From Gloeomargarita sp. SKYG116 (GTDB taxonomy: Bacteria > Cyanobacteriota > Cyanobacteriia > Gloeomargaritales > Gloeomargaritaceae): 58,504 nucleotides of DNA. The notes beneath the pieces were generated by a model that searched no databases, was not told the DNA's origin, and saw only the letters and a program-made list of their open reading frames with translations. Positions 34,535-44,606 of the stretch are shown in pieces (the stretch's first letter is position 1; every line of letters starts with the position of its first letter). The translations under genes were made by a program, and so were the position numbers. The stretch covers positions 1 to 58,504 of the forward strand of contig JANWVM010000012.1 of the NCBI GenBank assembly GCA_025056115.1, written 5' to 3'.

Positions 34535-37500
34535 ATGCCACACCAGCAGTTAGAAACTGCCCTGCGGATGATTGTCCAAATCCAGAATTGGTTGCTGGCG
34601 GCAGAAGACCCGCGCTCTCTGTATGACCAGATTGTGCAAGCGCTGGGCGAGACGGTCGGGGTGTCGCGGGTGTACATCTTTGAGCATCATGTGGGCGAGC
34701 AGGGGCAGTTGCTGGCTTCCCAAAAAGCCGAATGGTGTGCGCCGGGGATCAAACCAGAACGGCACAATGCCCAGTTGCAGAATTTCGATTACCGGGCCAA
34801 CGGGTTTGACCACTGGTTAGCAACGTTGCAACGGGGGCAAGCGATTTACGGGGCTGTTGCGGATTTTCCCCCACCGGAGCGGGATTTTCTGGCCATGCAG
34901 GAGATTTTGAGTATTCTGGTGGTGCCTCTACTGGCGGCTGAGCAGCTGTATGGGTTTATCGGGTTTGATGATTGTGTCGAAGTACGCCAGTGGCAAGAAG
35001 CAGAGGCTAATTTGTTGACATCGGTCGGTACAGCGGTGGCGCAAGCCCTACGGCAGTGGCAACTCATCCAGTCGGTGCGGGAAACGGAAGCGAAGTACCG
35101 TCATTTGTTTGCCTCTGCCAGTGATGTCATCCTCATCAGCGACGCCCAGACAGGACAAATTCTCGAGGTTAGCCCGCAAGCTGAGGAGTTGCTGGGGTAT
35201 CCCCAAAATGCGCTGGTTGGACGTTGCCAGTGGGAATGTCACCCACCCATAGAGCAGGCAATGGCACGCCGCGACTTTTTTCAATGGGTACAGGCAGGCG
35301 GGACGGGGCATCAAGCTGTTTCCGCCCGGATGCAGCGCCAGGATGGCCAGATGATAGCGGTGGAAATCACCGCGCGGGTCCTGACGTGGCAAGGGCGGCG
35401 GTTACTCCAAAGCGCTGTGCGGCTAAAGCCCGAGTCCCAGGTGTTTCTAGAGGCAATGCCGCTGGGAATGGCGGTTCTCCGGGAGCAACAGGTGCAATCG
35501 GTGAATTCGGCCCTGTGCCAAATCCTGGGTTACAGCCGGATGGAGTTGATGCGTCTGTCGCCCCAAGCCTTGCTGGATTTGGTGCATGAAGCGGACCAGC
35601 CACGGTTGCGCCAAGCCTACCAGCGGTGGATGCAGGGATATGGAGACCCTATACCCGAGGAATTACGGGTCTGGCACCGGGACGGGGCGTTGCTCTACTT
35701 GGCCTGCTGCGGTCAAGCCCTATCTGTCCGGGGGCAACGGCTGTTGTACCTCACCGTGCAGGACGTCACGGAAAAACGGCGCATCACGCAAGCGTTGCAC
35801 CAGAGTCTCGAGCAATTTCAACTAACCTTTGAGCGCTCACCAGCCGCGATGTCGGTGACCGATACCGAGGGACGATTTTTGCGGGTGAATGCGGCGATGT
35901 GCCAACTACTGGAGCGGGACGCCACCACCCTTTTATCAGAAGACTGTCGCAATTTCATCCATCCGGATGACGAAGCACGCTATGCCGCTGTGAATGACCG
36001 GCTCCTGCGGGGCGAGCTATCCCAAATCACGCTCGAACTGCGCTTGCAATTGCGTCCCCAGGAAATCCGCTATATCCTCCTGAGCAAGGTCGTGATTGCC
36101 CGTGACCAGGGCGGGAGACCACTGCTGTTTTTGTCGCAACTGGTCGATTTGACAGAACAGGTGGTGGCGCGGCAATCCCTCCAGCAGAGCGAAACCCGGT
36201 TAAAATTGGCGGCGCAAGCGGCGGGGTTGCTGGTGTGGGAGTGGGACCTGGTTAATGATGTCATGGAAATTAGCCGTTACACCCGCGACCCTGGCCTGTA
36301 TCCGCCGAACGAACCCCAGACCGTGCGTCTCCCCAGTTTGACCTCGCTGCAAAGTGTCCATCCCGAAGACTTACCCCAAGCCTTAGCCATCCGCCGGCAA
36401 TACCAGCATGGCGAGATTGACCAGTATGAACATCGGCACCGCGTGTTAACTCCGGATGGCACCTGGCGTTGGATTCAATCGAGCAGCCAGTTGATTCGAG
36501 ACCACGATGGGCAGCCGGTGCGAGTGGTTGGAGTATCGCTAGATGTGACCGAGCAGATGAATTTGCTCCAGGCTGTGCAAACCCGAGAACAACGCCTGCG
36601 CATGGTGGTGGCCGACCAAACCGAATTGATTTATCGGGCTAAGGCCAGTGGCGAGTTAGTGTTTGTCAATCCGGCTTTTTGTCGCTATGCCGGGCGCAGC
36701 GAGGCCCAATTGTTGCACCAGCCGTTCAAGCATCCATTTCATCCCGATGACCAACAACAGTTTCAGAACCGGTTGCAGGCCTTGTCACCAGGAATGCCTT
36801 TTTTCACCATCGAATGCCGCACAGCTGACCTGCTCGAACGTTGGTACGAATGGACCATCCGCGGTTTTTTTGATGACCAGGGGCGATTGCGAGAAATCCA
36901 GGGCATTGGCCGGGACGTGACTGAGAAAAAGCGGATGGAGGCCCAACTGTTACACAAAGCCCTGCATGACTCCCTGACCGGCTTGCCGAACCGTCGACTG
37001 TTTTTGGAACGCCTCCAGCAAGCTCTAGTGCGCTACCGTCAGGAGGGTCACCCCACCTTTGCCCTGGTGTTTTTGGACCTCGACCGGTTCAAAGGCGTGA
37101 ATGACAGTTTTGGACATCTCCAGGGCGACGAACTCCTGGTAATTATGGCCCAGCGGTTACAGGCAGCCGTGCGACCCGAGGATACAGTGGCGCGGTTTGG
37201 TGGCGATGAATTTGCTCTGTTGCTGGTTTCCCTGTCCACCGAACAGTTAGATTGTCGTTTGCAGGAATTACAGCAGGTGATTGCTCAACCTCTCCGCTTA
37301 GCGGGACAAGCCGTTACTGTGCAAGCCAGTATGGGGGTGGTGTACAGCCAGCCTTATTACCAAACGCCGGAAGAAATGTTACGGGATGCGGATATGGCGA
37401 TGTACCAGGCGAAGAGTCAAGGACGAGCGCGGTGGGTTGTTTTTACTCCAGTTGACCGGCATGCCCCTGGCGCTGTTGACCCTGAGATCAAGGCTGCTTT

Positions 37501-38194
37501 GACCGCTGGGCAATTCCAGGTGTATTACCAACCGGTGATGGCCGCCGATGGAAGGGTTCTCGGGGTAGAAGCGCTCGTGCGTTGGCATCACCCCGGACGT
37601 GGTGTGTTGTTGCCAGAGATGTTTTTGCCAGATGCTGAGGCAATGGGGTTGCTGGGGGATTTGGACTGGTGGGTGTTAACCACTGCCATCAGCCAGATGC
37701 AACAGTGGCCAGCGACGTGGGTCCTGTATGTCAACCTTTCGCATGCTGCGATTAACCAGAGGGATTTTTTGAACCGCTTAGAAGAATTACTGGGCGACAG
37801 CGACTTTGACCCCCAGCGGTTGCAGCTAGAACTTCATGAACAGTTACTGCGACATGACTGGGACTGGCTACCGGCAATGCAGGCGTTGGGAGTGGGATTG
37901 AGCCTTGATGGTTTTGGTCAGAGGCATCTAGGCAGGATACCAGCTTTACCCGTTAGAACCCTCAAAATTGACCGGGCGTTTGTCCAGCAGTTAACTGTAC
38001 GGCCTCAGGCGGAGCAACTGGTACAGGCGATGGTCATCCTGGCCCGGAGTCTCGGGATAGGCACCGTGGCCGTCGGCGTGGAAACGGAACAGCAGGCCAG
38101 AACCCTAGCAGCCCTGGGGTGCCATGCGTTGCAGGGAAATTTCCTGAGTCCCCCCTTGACTGCGGAGGAATTGACGGCGCGATTTGTGCCCTAA
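34535..38194 (+). CDS. GAF-multi-PAS-GGDEF-EAL signalling protein
   Basis: A 1219-residue cytoplasmic c-di-GMP protein with no membrane helix. A GAF domain (about 20-175) is followed by about five PAS domains (first near 186; last near 690-805), a GGDEF domain (about 807-975) and an EAL domain (about 985-1215). The cyclase half looks intact: RFGGDEF at about 885-891, with an RPED inhibitory site five residues before the motif. The EAL half keeps E-A-L and NLSHAA, but DDFG reads DGFG and EGVE reads VGVE, so phosphodiesterase activity is doubtful. It is probably a sensor-controlled diguanylate cyclase. Confidence 0.9.
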   Translation: MPHQQLETALRMIVQIQNWLLAAEDPRSLYDQIVQALGETVGVSRVYIFEHHVGEQGQLLASQKAEWCAPGIKPERHNAQLQNFDYRANGFDHWLATLQRGQAIYGAVADFPPPERDFLAMQEILSILVVPLLAAEQLYGFIGFDDCVEVRQWQEAEANLLTSVGTAVAQALRQWQLIQSVRETEAKYRHLFASASDVILISDAQTGQILEVSPQAEELLGYPQNALVGRCQWECHPPIEQAMARRDFFQWVQAGGTGHQAVSARMQRQDGQMIAVEITARVLTWQGRRLLQSAVRLKPESQVFLEAMPLGMAVLREQQVQSVNSALCQILGYSRMELMRLSPQALLDLVHEADQPRLRQAYQRWMQGYGDPIPEELRVWHRDGALLYLACCGQALSVRGQRLLYLTVQDVTEKRRITQALHQSLEQFQLTFERSPAAMSVTDTEGRFLRVNAAMCQLLERDATTLLSEDCRNFIHPDDEARYAAVNDRLLRGELSQITLELRLQLRPQEIRYILLSKVVIARDQGGRPLLFLSQLVDLTEQVVARQSLQQSETRLKLAAQAAGLLVWEWDLVNDVMEISRYTRDPGLYPPNEPQTVRLPSLTSLQSVHPEDLPQALAIRRQYQHGEIDQYEHRHRVLTPDGTWRWIQSSSQLIRDHDGQPVRVVGVSLDVTEQMNLLQAVQTREQRLRMVVADQTELIYRAKASGELVFVNPAFCRYAGRSEAQLLHQPFKHPFHPDDQQQFQNRLQALSPGMPFFTIECRTADLLERWYEWTIRGFFDDQGRLREIQGIGRDVTEKKRMEAQLLHKALHDSLTGLPNRRLFLERLQQALVRYRQEGHPTFALVFLDLDRFKGVNDSFGHLQGDELLVIMAQRLQAAVRPEDTVARFGGDEFALLLVSLSTEQLDCRLQELQQVIAQPLRLAGQAVTVQASMGVVYSQPYYQTPEEMLRDADMAMYQAKSQGRARWVVFTPVDRHAPGAVDPEIKAALTAGQFQVYYQPVMAADGRVLGVEALVRWHHPGRGVLLPEMFLPDAEAMGLLGDLDWWVLTTAISQMQQWPATWVLYVNLSHAAINQRDFLNRLEELLGDSDFDPQRLQLELHEQLLRHDWDWLPAMQALGVGLSLDGFGQRHLGRIPALPVRTLKIDRAFVQQLTVRPQAEQLVQAMVILARSLGIGTVAVGVETEQQARTLAALGCHALQGNFLSPPLTAEELTARFVP

Positions 38195-38301
38195 ACACGA
38201 AAAAGGCCCCCGCAGGGACCACACCAGATCGTCAATCGGAGGGTTGGAATAGCTTACGCTAGAGGATTACTATACGTTTCCAGCGTTGGGAATTTCGTAT
38301 C

Positions 38302-38337
38302 ACCAGCTACGAATATGGCGAAGTTATCGAAGCTGGT
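38302..38337. promoter_or_regulatory. Imperfect inverted repeat upstream of ileS
   Basis: ACCAGCTACGA (38302-38312) and TCGAAGCTGGT (38327-38337) are complementary at 10 of 11 positions around a 14-base loop. It could be a leader hairpin or an operator for ileS, which begins 73 bases downstream. No T-box features were seen. The right arm runs into a partial repeat copy. Confidence 0.4.
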
Positions 38338-38360
38338 CGTGTCTTAGGTCGCAGGGCGGT
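38331..38360 (+). repeat. Partial MITE-like repeat (left half)
   Basis: AGCTGGTCGTGTCTTAGGTC followed by GCAGGGCGGT resembles the left half of copy 4. The middle and right end are missing. Confidence 0.4.
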
Positions 38361-38409
38361 GAACGGTCATTCATCGTTACAATAAAGTACGGTTAGCTGA
38401 CAGACGCTC

Positions 38410-41223
38410 ATGACGGAATTGGGGGGGGACTACAAAGCCACGCTGAATCTACCGCAGACGGACTTTGCCATGCGGGCCAATGCGGCGGTACGAGAGCCGG
38501 AGATTCAGGCGTTTTGGCAACAGGAACAGATTCCCCAAACGTTTGACCCAAACGCTCCTGCCTTTGTCCTGCACGATGGCCCGCCTTACGCCAACGGCGA
38601 CATCCATATGGGCACCACCCTGAACAAGATTCTCAAGGACATCATCAACAAGTTCTACCGCCTGCGCGGGTATCGCACCCCTTACGTGCCGGGCTGGGAC
38701 TGTCACGGGTTACCCATCGAACTGAAAGTCTTGCAGGAAATCCCCGCCGAAATCCGGCAAAACCTCACTCCCATCGAACTCCGCCAGCGCGCCAAAGCCT
38801 ATGCCTTGGATGCAGTGGCCCGCCAGAAACGGAGTTTTCAGCGCTGTGGGGTATGGGGCGACTGGGACAACGCCTATTTAACCCTCGACCCCGAATACGA
38901 AGCGGCTCAGATTGACGTGTTTGGGCAAATGGCGCTCAAGGGCTATATTTACCGGGGTTTGAAGCCCGTGCATTGGAGTCCGAGTTCCCGCACCGCCCTT
39001 GCCGAAGCCGAGCTGGAATATCCCGACGGGCACGTTTCTCCCAGTATTTACGCCCTAATGCGCTTGACAGAACTGACGCCCCCTGCCCGAGCCGTCTTGG
39101 GAGAGTGGGATGAACTGTACCTAGCGATTTGGACAACCACACCCTGGACATTGCCGGGGAATCTGGCGGTGGCGGTGCATCCCGAAATCACCTACGCCGT
39201 CGTGATTAGCGATAGCCAGGGGCCTGTCATCGTGGCGGCAGATTTGGTCAACAAGTGGCGGGATGTAGTAGCCCAGGAAGTCACAGTTGCGCGCACGTTT
39301 CCGGGGAAAATCCTGGAGTTTTGCCACTATCAACATCCCCTGTTTGACCGGCAGGGCGTGGTGGTCTTGGGCGAGCACGTCACGGTGGAATCCGGCACAG
39401 GACTCGTGCATACGGCACCGGGGCATGGGACAGAAGACTATGCGGTGGGCCAAAAATACGGGTTGCCCCTGTTATCGCCGGTGGATGATGCGGGTTGCTT
39501 TACCCAGGAAGCCGGGGCCTTTGCCGGTTTACCGGTCTTGAAAGAAGGCAACCAGGCAATCATTGAAGCGTTACGGCAAAAGAACTTGCTGGTCAAGCAC
39601 GAACCCTATCAACACAAATACCCCTACGACTGGCGCACCAAAAAACCCACCATTTTCCGGGCGACGGCGCAATGGTTTGCCTCGGTAAGTGGGTTTCGGG
39701 AGTTGGCTCTGCAAGCGATTCGCCAGGTGCAATGGATTCCGCCCCAAGGGGAAAACCGGATTACCGCCATGGTACAGGAACGCACCGACTGGTGTATTTC
39801 CCGCCAGCGCGCGTGGGGCGTGCCGATTCCCGTCTTTTACGACGTCGAAACCGACGAGCCCCTATTGAACGCCGAAACCATCGCCCATGTGCGCGACCTG
39901 ATCCGGCAACACGGCTCCGATATCTGGTGGACATTACCCGTCGAAGAACTGCTCCCCCCCACCTACCGCCAGAACGGGCGCACCTACCGCAAAGGCATGG
40001 ACACGATGGACGTGTGGTTTGATTCGGGTTCCTCCTGGGCAGCCGTGTTGCAGGCGCGGGGGTTGGCCGACCAAGCTGACCTGTACCTGGAAGGGTCTGA
40101 CCAGCACCGGGGATGGTTTCAATCCAGCCTGCTGACCTCGGTCGCCGTGCGGGGGAAAGCGCCCTATAAACAAGTGTTGACTCATGGATTTGTGCTGGAT
40201 GAGCAAGGGCGCAAAATGAGCAAATCCCTGGGGAATGTTGTGGACCCCCTGGTGGTCATCAACGGCGGCAAAAATCCCCAGAAGGAACCTGCTTATGGCG
40301 CCGATGTCTTGCGGTTGTGGGTGGCCTCGGTCAATTACGCCGACGACGTACCCCTGGGGAATACCATCCTCAACCAGATGGCCGATGTCTATCGCAAAAT
40401 CCGCAATACCGCTCGCTTTTTACTCGGCAATCTCTACGATTTCGACCCTCAAGAACATGCCATTCCCTATGCCAATTTACCCCAGTTAGACCGTTATTTG
40501 CTCCATCGCTTATCGGCAGTTGTACAAACCGTAACCCAGGCGTTTCAGGACTACGAGTTTTATCACTTTTTCCAGACAGTTCAGAACTTTTGCGTCGTGG
40601 ACTTGTCGAGTTTTTATTTAGACATTGCCAAAGACCGGTTGTACATCAGTGCAGCCAATAGCTACCGGCGGCGCAGTTGTCAAACCGTATTAGCAATTGC
40701 AGTGGAGACCCTGGCCAAATTGATTGCCCCCGTTTTATCCCATCTCGCGGAAGACATTTGGCAATTTATTCCCTACAAAACGGGGGTAAAATCGGTCTTT
40801 TTAACGCGCTGGCCGGAACCCCCATCCCTATGGCATCAACCGGAACTGGCGCGCACCTGGGACCAATGGCGGGACTTGCGGGCAGATGTCAACAAGGTTC
40901 TCGAAGCGGCGCGGGTTGCTAAAACCATTGGTTCCTCTTTGGAAGCGCAAATTATTCTCCAGGTTGGCGAACCGGAATTATTAACCCAATTACAGGCCCT
41001 CAATACGCCGACCAATGGCGTTGATGAACTGCGGTATTTACTGTTGGTCTCCCAGGTGACGGTACAGGCTGGTGAACCAGGTCAGCGATGGACAGTGGCC
41101 ATGCAACCGGCAGCAGGGAAAAAGTGTGCGCGTTGTTGGAATTATTCGGAACAGGTCGGTCAGGACCCGCAGTACCCCGATATTTGTGAGCGGTGTGTGC
41201 AAGCCCTAGCCGGTCAATTTTAG
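38410..41223 (+). CDS. ileS: Isoleucine-tRNA ligase
   Basis: Class I synthetase charging tRNA-Ile, with post-transfer editing. The 937-residue length is typical of bacterial IleRS. The editing domain contains the [11 protein letters not shown] segment. The second signature KMSKS is at 602-606. A C-terminal zinc site has CARCW and ICERC. The class I HIGH motif reads HMGT (residues 66-69, in [15 protein letters not shown]), with Thr replacing the second His. It overlaps convergent proS by 4 bp. Confidence 0.96.
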   Translation: MTELGGDYKATLNLPQTDFAMRANAAVREPEIQAFWQQEQIPQTFDPNAPAFVLHDGPPYANGDIHMGTTLNKILKDIINKFYRLRGYRTPYVPGWDCHGLPIELKVLQEIPAEIRQNLTPIELRQRAKAYALDAVARQKRSFQRCGVWGDWDNAYLTLDPEYEAAQIDVFGQMALKGYIYRGLKPVHWSPSSRTALAEAELEYPDGHVSPSIYALMRLTELTPPARAVLGEWDELYLAIWTTTPWTLPGNLAVAVHPEITYAVVISDSQGPVIVAADLVNKWRDVVAQEVTVARTFPGKILEFCHYQHPLFDRQGVVVLGEHVTVESGTGLVHTAPGHGTEDYAVGQKYGLPLLSPVDDAGCFTQEAGAFAGLPVLKEGNQAIIEALRQKNLLVKHEPYQHKYPYDWRTKKPTIFRATAQWFASVSGFRELALQAIRQVQWIPPQGENRITAMVQERTDWCISRQRAWGVPIPVFYDVETDEPLLNAETIAHVRDLIRQHGSDIWWTLPVEELLPPTYRQNGRTYRKGMDTMDVWFDSGSSWAAVLQARGLADQADLYLEGSDQHRGWFQSSLLTSVAVRGKAPYKQVLTHGFVLDEQGRKMSKSLGNVVDPLVVINGGKNPQKEPAYGADVLRLWVASVNYADDVPLGNTILNQMADVYRKIRNTARFLLGNLYDFDPQEHAIPYANLPQLDRYLLHRLSAVVQTVTQAFQDYEFYHFFQTVQNFCVVDLSSFYLDIAKDRLYISAANSYRRRSCQTVLAIAVETLAKLIAPVLSHLAEDIWQFIPYKTGVKSVFLTRWPEPPSLWHQPELARTWDQWRDLRADVNKVLEAARVAKTIGSSLEAQIILQVGEPELLTQLQALNTPTNGVDELRYLLLVSQVTVQAGEPGQRWTVAMQPAAGKKCARCWNYSEQVGQDPQYPDICERCVQALAGQF

Positions 41224-43013
41224 GGACGTTTTGCCTCGAAAAAAGCTACTACTTCCTCTACCGGCACTAGTTGGGATTGATGGCCCTTGCGGGTGATAAT
41301 TTCCACCTTATTTTCTGCTAAAGAACGCCCTGGCACAAGGCGGTAGGGAATCCCCAGCAAATCGGCATCCTTGAACTTCACGCCTGCGCGTTCGGGACGG
41401 TCGTCTAGCAGCGTTTCAATGCCTGCTTTTTGCAATTGTTGATATAGCATTTCCGCCACTTCGACTTGTTGTTGATCCTGCATATTCGGCACTGAAATGA
41501 TCACCAGATAGGGAGCAATGGCCGGCGGCCAGATCATGCCATGTTCATCATGGGACTGTTCAATCGCAGCTTGCGCCAATCGCGACACTCCCAACCCGTA
41601 ACACCCCATAACTAACGGCACCTCTTGACCGTGCTCATTGGTGTAGGTAGCACCCATCGCCGCAGAGTATTTGGTTCCCAGTTGAAAAATATGGCCGACT
41701 TCAATGCCTCGCGCACTCTGTAGGATTTGTTGGGGGTCATGCACCGCCCGGTCGCCCGCCTTGGCTTTGCGGATATCAACTGTGGTTTCAATCGCTGGAA
41801 ACTCCTGACCCCAATTGGCTCCCACCCAGTGGTAATCCACGCGATTAGCGCCCGTGACAAAGTTCCGTAAAGGCGCAACCGTTGCATCGAATAAACGCAC
41901 AAAATGGGGGTGAATCTTCGGGTCTTTTTTAATGTACTCATCGGGCAAATCCGGTGCAATGTATCCCCATGGCAAAGGTTTTGCCGCCCACTGGTTTTGA
42001 TTCTCTTGATTGGCGATGACTAATTTCAAAACTTGCTGTCCCCCTAGCGTCGGCACTAAACGTGTGATTTCGTTCGTCAACTTCACTTCATTAATGTCTT
42101 GGTCTCCCCGGATACTGGCCAGCACTAGCACTGTGATTCCCGTGTCCAAAATCGCTTGATACAATACATTTTTCACCACCTGGGTCGGTGAGCAGTTGAG
42201 ATGGCTACACAGGGATTCAATGGTGGGTGTATTGGGGGTATGTTTTTGCTCCGCTTGCGGAAAGGGTGAAGGGATGGGTTCTGGCGGTAAAGAAACTGCT
42301 TTTTCCACATTGGCGGCGTATTGACCATCGGGGGTATAGAGCACCTCATCTTCTCCCGCTTGGGCCAATACCATGAATTCCTGAGAGCCAGAACCCCCAA
42401 TAGCCCCGCTATCTGCCTGCACTGGCCGGTAATCCAACCCGCACCGTTCCAAAATACGACAGTAGGCCTGGTACATCTTCTCATAAGACTGGCGCATTCC
42501 CGCCTCATCGGCATCAAAGGAATAGGCATCTTTCATGATGAATTCCCGTCCCCGCATCAGTCCAAATCGCGGTCGAATTTCATCCCGAAATTTGGTTTGG
42601 ATTTGATAAAGATTCAGGGGCAATTGCCGGTAGGAACGAATCAACTGGCGAGCCACATCGGTAATCACTTCCTCATGGGTAGGACCGAGTCCCATTTCCC
42701 GCTGTTGCCGGTCCGTCAAGGTAAACATAATCCCTTCACCTTTGGTATAGGTTTCCCAACGCCCCGATTCTTGCCACAAACTCGCCGGTTGCAACTGGGG
42801 TAAAAGGCATTCCTGCGCCCCCGCCGCGTCCATTTCTTCCCGCACGATCTGCATGATTTTTTGCAACACCCGCCACATCAACGGCAAATACACATAAATC
42901 CCCGGACTGACGCGCCGGATATAGCCCGCCCGCAGGAGCAATTTGTGGCTAATGATTTCTGCTTCCGCTGGGTCTTCCCGCAGGGTCACTAGCAACAGCC
43001 GCGAACAGCGCAT
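41220..43013 (-). CDS. proS: Proline-tRNA ligase
   Basis: Class II synthetase of the bacterial type with an editing insertion. The 597-residue form starts [19 protein letters not shown], matching the family start. Visible parts are motif 1/2 ([36 protein letters not shown]), the editing INS domain (about 225-400) and motif 3 plus anticodon-binding domain ([31 protein letters not shown]). It converges on ileS with a 4-bp overlap and is divergent from the RibD-like gene with a 43-bp gap. Confidence 0.95.
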   Translation of the reverse strand: MRCSRLLLVTLREDPAEAEIISHKLLLRAGYIRRVSPGIYVYLPLMWRVLQKIMQIVREEMDAAGAQECLLPQLQPASLWQESGRWETYTKGEGIMFTLTDRQQREMGLGPTHEEVITDVARQLIRSYRQLPLNLYQIQTKFRDEIRPRFGLMRGREFIMKDAYSFDADEAGMRQSYEKMYQAYCRILERCGLDYRPVQADSGAIGGSGSQEFMVLAQAGEDEVLYTPDGQYAANVEKAVSLPPEPIPSPFPQAEQKHTPNTPTIESLCSHLNCSPTQVVKNVLYQAILDTGITVLVLASIRGDQDINEVKLTNEITRLVPTLGGQQVLKLVIANQENQNQWAAKPLPWGYIAPDLPDEYIKKDPKIHPHFVRLFDATVAPLRNFVTGANRVDYHWVGANWGQEFPAIETTVDIRKAKAGDRAVHDPQQILQSARGIEVGHIFQLGTKYSAAMGATYTNEHGQEVPLVMGCYGLGVSRLAQAAIEQSHDEHGMIWPPAIAPYLVIISVPNMQDQQQVEVAEMLYQQLQKAGIETLLDDRPERAGVKFKDADLLGIPYRLVPGRSLAENKVEIITRKGHQSQLVPVEEVVAFFEAKRP

Positions 43014-43056
43014 ACATTTCCTAGAATCAATATGGTTTTCTATCTTAACGCACCCC

Positions 43057-43707
43057 ATGCGCCCGCACATGACGGCTGTATTAGCCATGACCGCCGACGG
43101 CAAAATTGCCAACGTTCACCGGGGTGCGGCTGATTTTGGTTCGGCTGCCGACCGTGCTCACCTGGAACGCCAAGTGGCCCAAAGCGACGCTGTGCTGATT
43201 GGCGCCAAAACCCTACGAGCCTATGGCAGCGGCATGTTGGTCCATGACGGGGAGTTGTTAGCAGCTCGCCAGGCCCAGGGTAAATCCCCCCAGACACTAC
43301 ACATCATCTGTAGTCGCAGCGGTCAAATTCCCCCGAACATGGCTTTTTTTCGCCAGTCTCTGGAGCGATGGTTAATCACGACGAGTGACGGCGCGCAACT
43401 ATGGCATGAAAGTCAAGCCTTTCAACGGATTTGGTATGACCAAAACTGGCCCGAATTGCTGGCAGAATTCTATGCGTTAGGTTTACGAAAAATCGGCGTG
43501 TTGGGGGGTGGCGAATTGATGGCAAGTTTACTAGCAGCTGGCGTGATTGACGACCTGTGGTTGACCGTTTGCCCTTGGATATTTGGCGGCGCTAGCGCTC
43601 CCACACCCGTTGATGGCCCTGGTTTATTACAACCTGTGGCGCTCGAGTTACTCACTTGTGAGCAAGTAGCCAATGAGTTATTTCTGCACTATCAAGTCAA
43701 GCGATAA
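43057..43707 (+). CDS. RibD C-terminal-domain reductase
   Basis: A 216-residue protein of the dihydrofolate-reductase-like RibD-C superfamily; in riboflavin synthesis such domains reduce the ribosylamino-pyrimidine intermediate with NADPH. Motifs are [50 protein letters not shown] and the closing hydrophobic strand. No deaminase domain is attached, so it could be a RibD-like stand-alone reductase or an unassigned pteridine reductase. The start is near family consensus ([11 protein letters not shown]). Confidence 0.85.
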   Translation: MRPHMTAVLAMTADGKIANVHRGAADFGSAADRAHLERQVAQSDAVLIGAKTLRAYGSGMLVHDGELLAARQAQGKSPQTLHIICSRSGQIPPNMAFFRQSLERWLITTSDGAQLWHESQAFQRIWYDQNWPELLAEFYALGLRKIGVLGGGELMASLLAAGVIDDLWLTVCPWIFGGASAPTPVDGPGLLQPVALELLTCEQVANELFLHYQVKR

Positions 43708-43746
43708 AGTGACTATAAGTCATCTAAGCTGGTCACCACTTAGGTT

Positions 43747-43852
43747 TTATAGCTAGGCTGCTTCAGTTTGTCAGAGGGATGAGAGAAAAACCAAAGGCGG
43801 GGCCACGTCCTGCAACCCAAGGGTAGGACAAGCAGAAATGACTTAGCTATAG
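43747..43852 (-). repeat. MITE-like interspersed repeat, copy 5 (inverted orientation)
   Basis: The most complete copy. Read on the minus strand it runs from CTATAGCTAAGTCA through TTGGGTTGCAGGACGTGGCC, TTTCTCTCATCCCTCTGACA and AAACTGAAGC to GCCTAGCTATA. The two ends are inverted repeats (TATAGCTAAG against CTAGCTATA). Flanking target-site duplication could not be established by eye. Confidence 0.75.
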
Positions 43853-43953
43853 GAAGGCATTGGCTCTACGTTCTCAGCAGGCAACTTGCTGCGGGCTTGA
43901 ATAAGTAACGGCACCCTGTAAAGTGCTGAGATAACCGCTAAGGGACTACGCAG

Positions 43954-44352
43954 TTACTCAATTGGGTCAGCAAATGTACAACGAATCCCTTTTTCACGAC
44001 AAACTTTACGGATCAAAGTTTTATTTTTAACCACGCCAAACAAGTGAATGCGCAGCCGGTGATGGGGATACGCTTGGGCATAAATTTGCACTTGTCCAAT
44101 CGCCTGTTTCCATTGAGTTGCTCGCTTCACTTCAATCACTTCTGTTGGTGTGAGAATGTCAATCCGACCATAGGGTGTTGGCACTTCAGTTTGACTCCCT
44201 GGAATCGCTTGAGCGAGACGGTCGCGGATCACAGCTTCCGGTGATGGCTTGTTCGGAGATGACACTGTGGTGATTTGACGGACCAGCTTGCCTGCCAGCC
44301 GCTTGTAACCAGGGGGCGCCAGTGTTCGTGCAATGTCAGCCCAAAGATTCAT
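43954..44352 (-). CDS. PD-(D/E)XK nuclease-like protein
   Basis: A 132-residue protein with a restriction-fold signature: Asp65 in GRIDILTP, the E-x-K pair Glu74/Lys76 in VIEVK, and WKQAIGQVQIYAQAY, a QxxxY-like motif common in these nucleases. The N-terminal helical part has a basic segment. No partner methyltransferase or toxin-antitoxin gene is next to it. A repeat copy lies just downstream. Substrate and role are unknown. Confidence 0.7.
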   Translation of the reverse strand: MNLWADIARTLAPPGYKRLAGKLVRQITTVSSPNKPSPEAVIRDRLAQAIPGSQTEVPTPYGRIDILTPTEVIEVKRATQWKQAIGQVQIYAQAYPHHRLRIHLFGVVKNKTLIRKVCREKGIRCTFADPIE

Positions 44353-44606
44353 GTAATCCCGCTGTAGAATTGGTCATGATTATAGCGTAAAAGAATTGTT
44401 TCGTTTTGTAAGACTGTATTAACAGGAGCAATCACTATTGAATTTTCGGGATATGTAACTCATGCAAACACCTCAATTGCAATAGTTTGATTTGCCTTAG
44501 TGTGCAAGTGCAAAAATCCTGATCATACAGACCCATGGGCTCTCGTCTAGCTGTTTACAGGACTACGGTTTTATCATAGGGCAACAGGCCATCTAGGGAG
44601 ATTGTT

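Noticed and set aside
38204-38221. GC-rich hairpin next to an A-run after the GGDEF-EAL gene, resembling a terminator
   Set aside because: The stem followed by T residues is only correct on the minus strand (with one G-T pair), where no gene reads into it. On the plus strand the stem has a mismatch and no T-run follows.
38265-38382. Stop-free frame upstream of ileS giving WEFRITSYEYGEVIEAGRVL-like sequence
   Set aside because: It has no start codon, is short, overlaps the inverted repeat and partial repeat copy, and matches no family I recognise.
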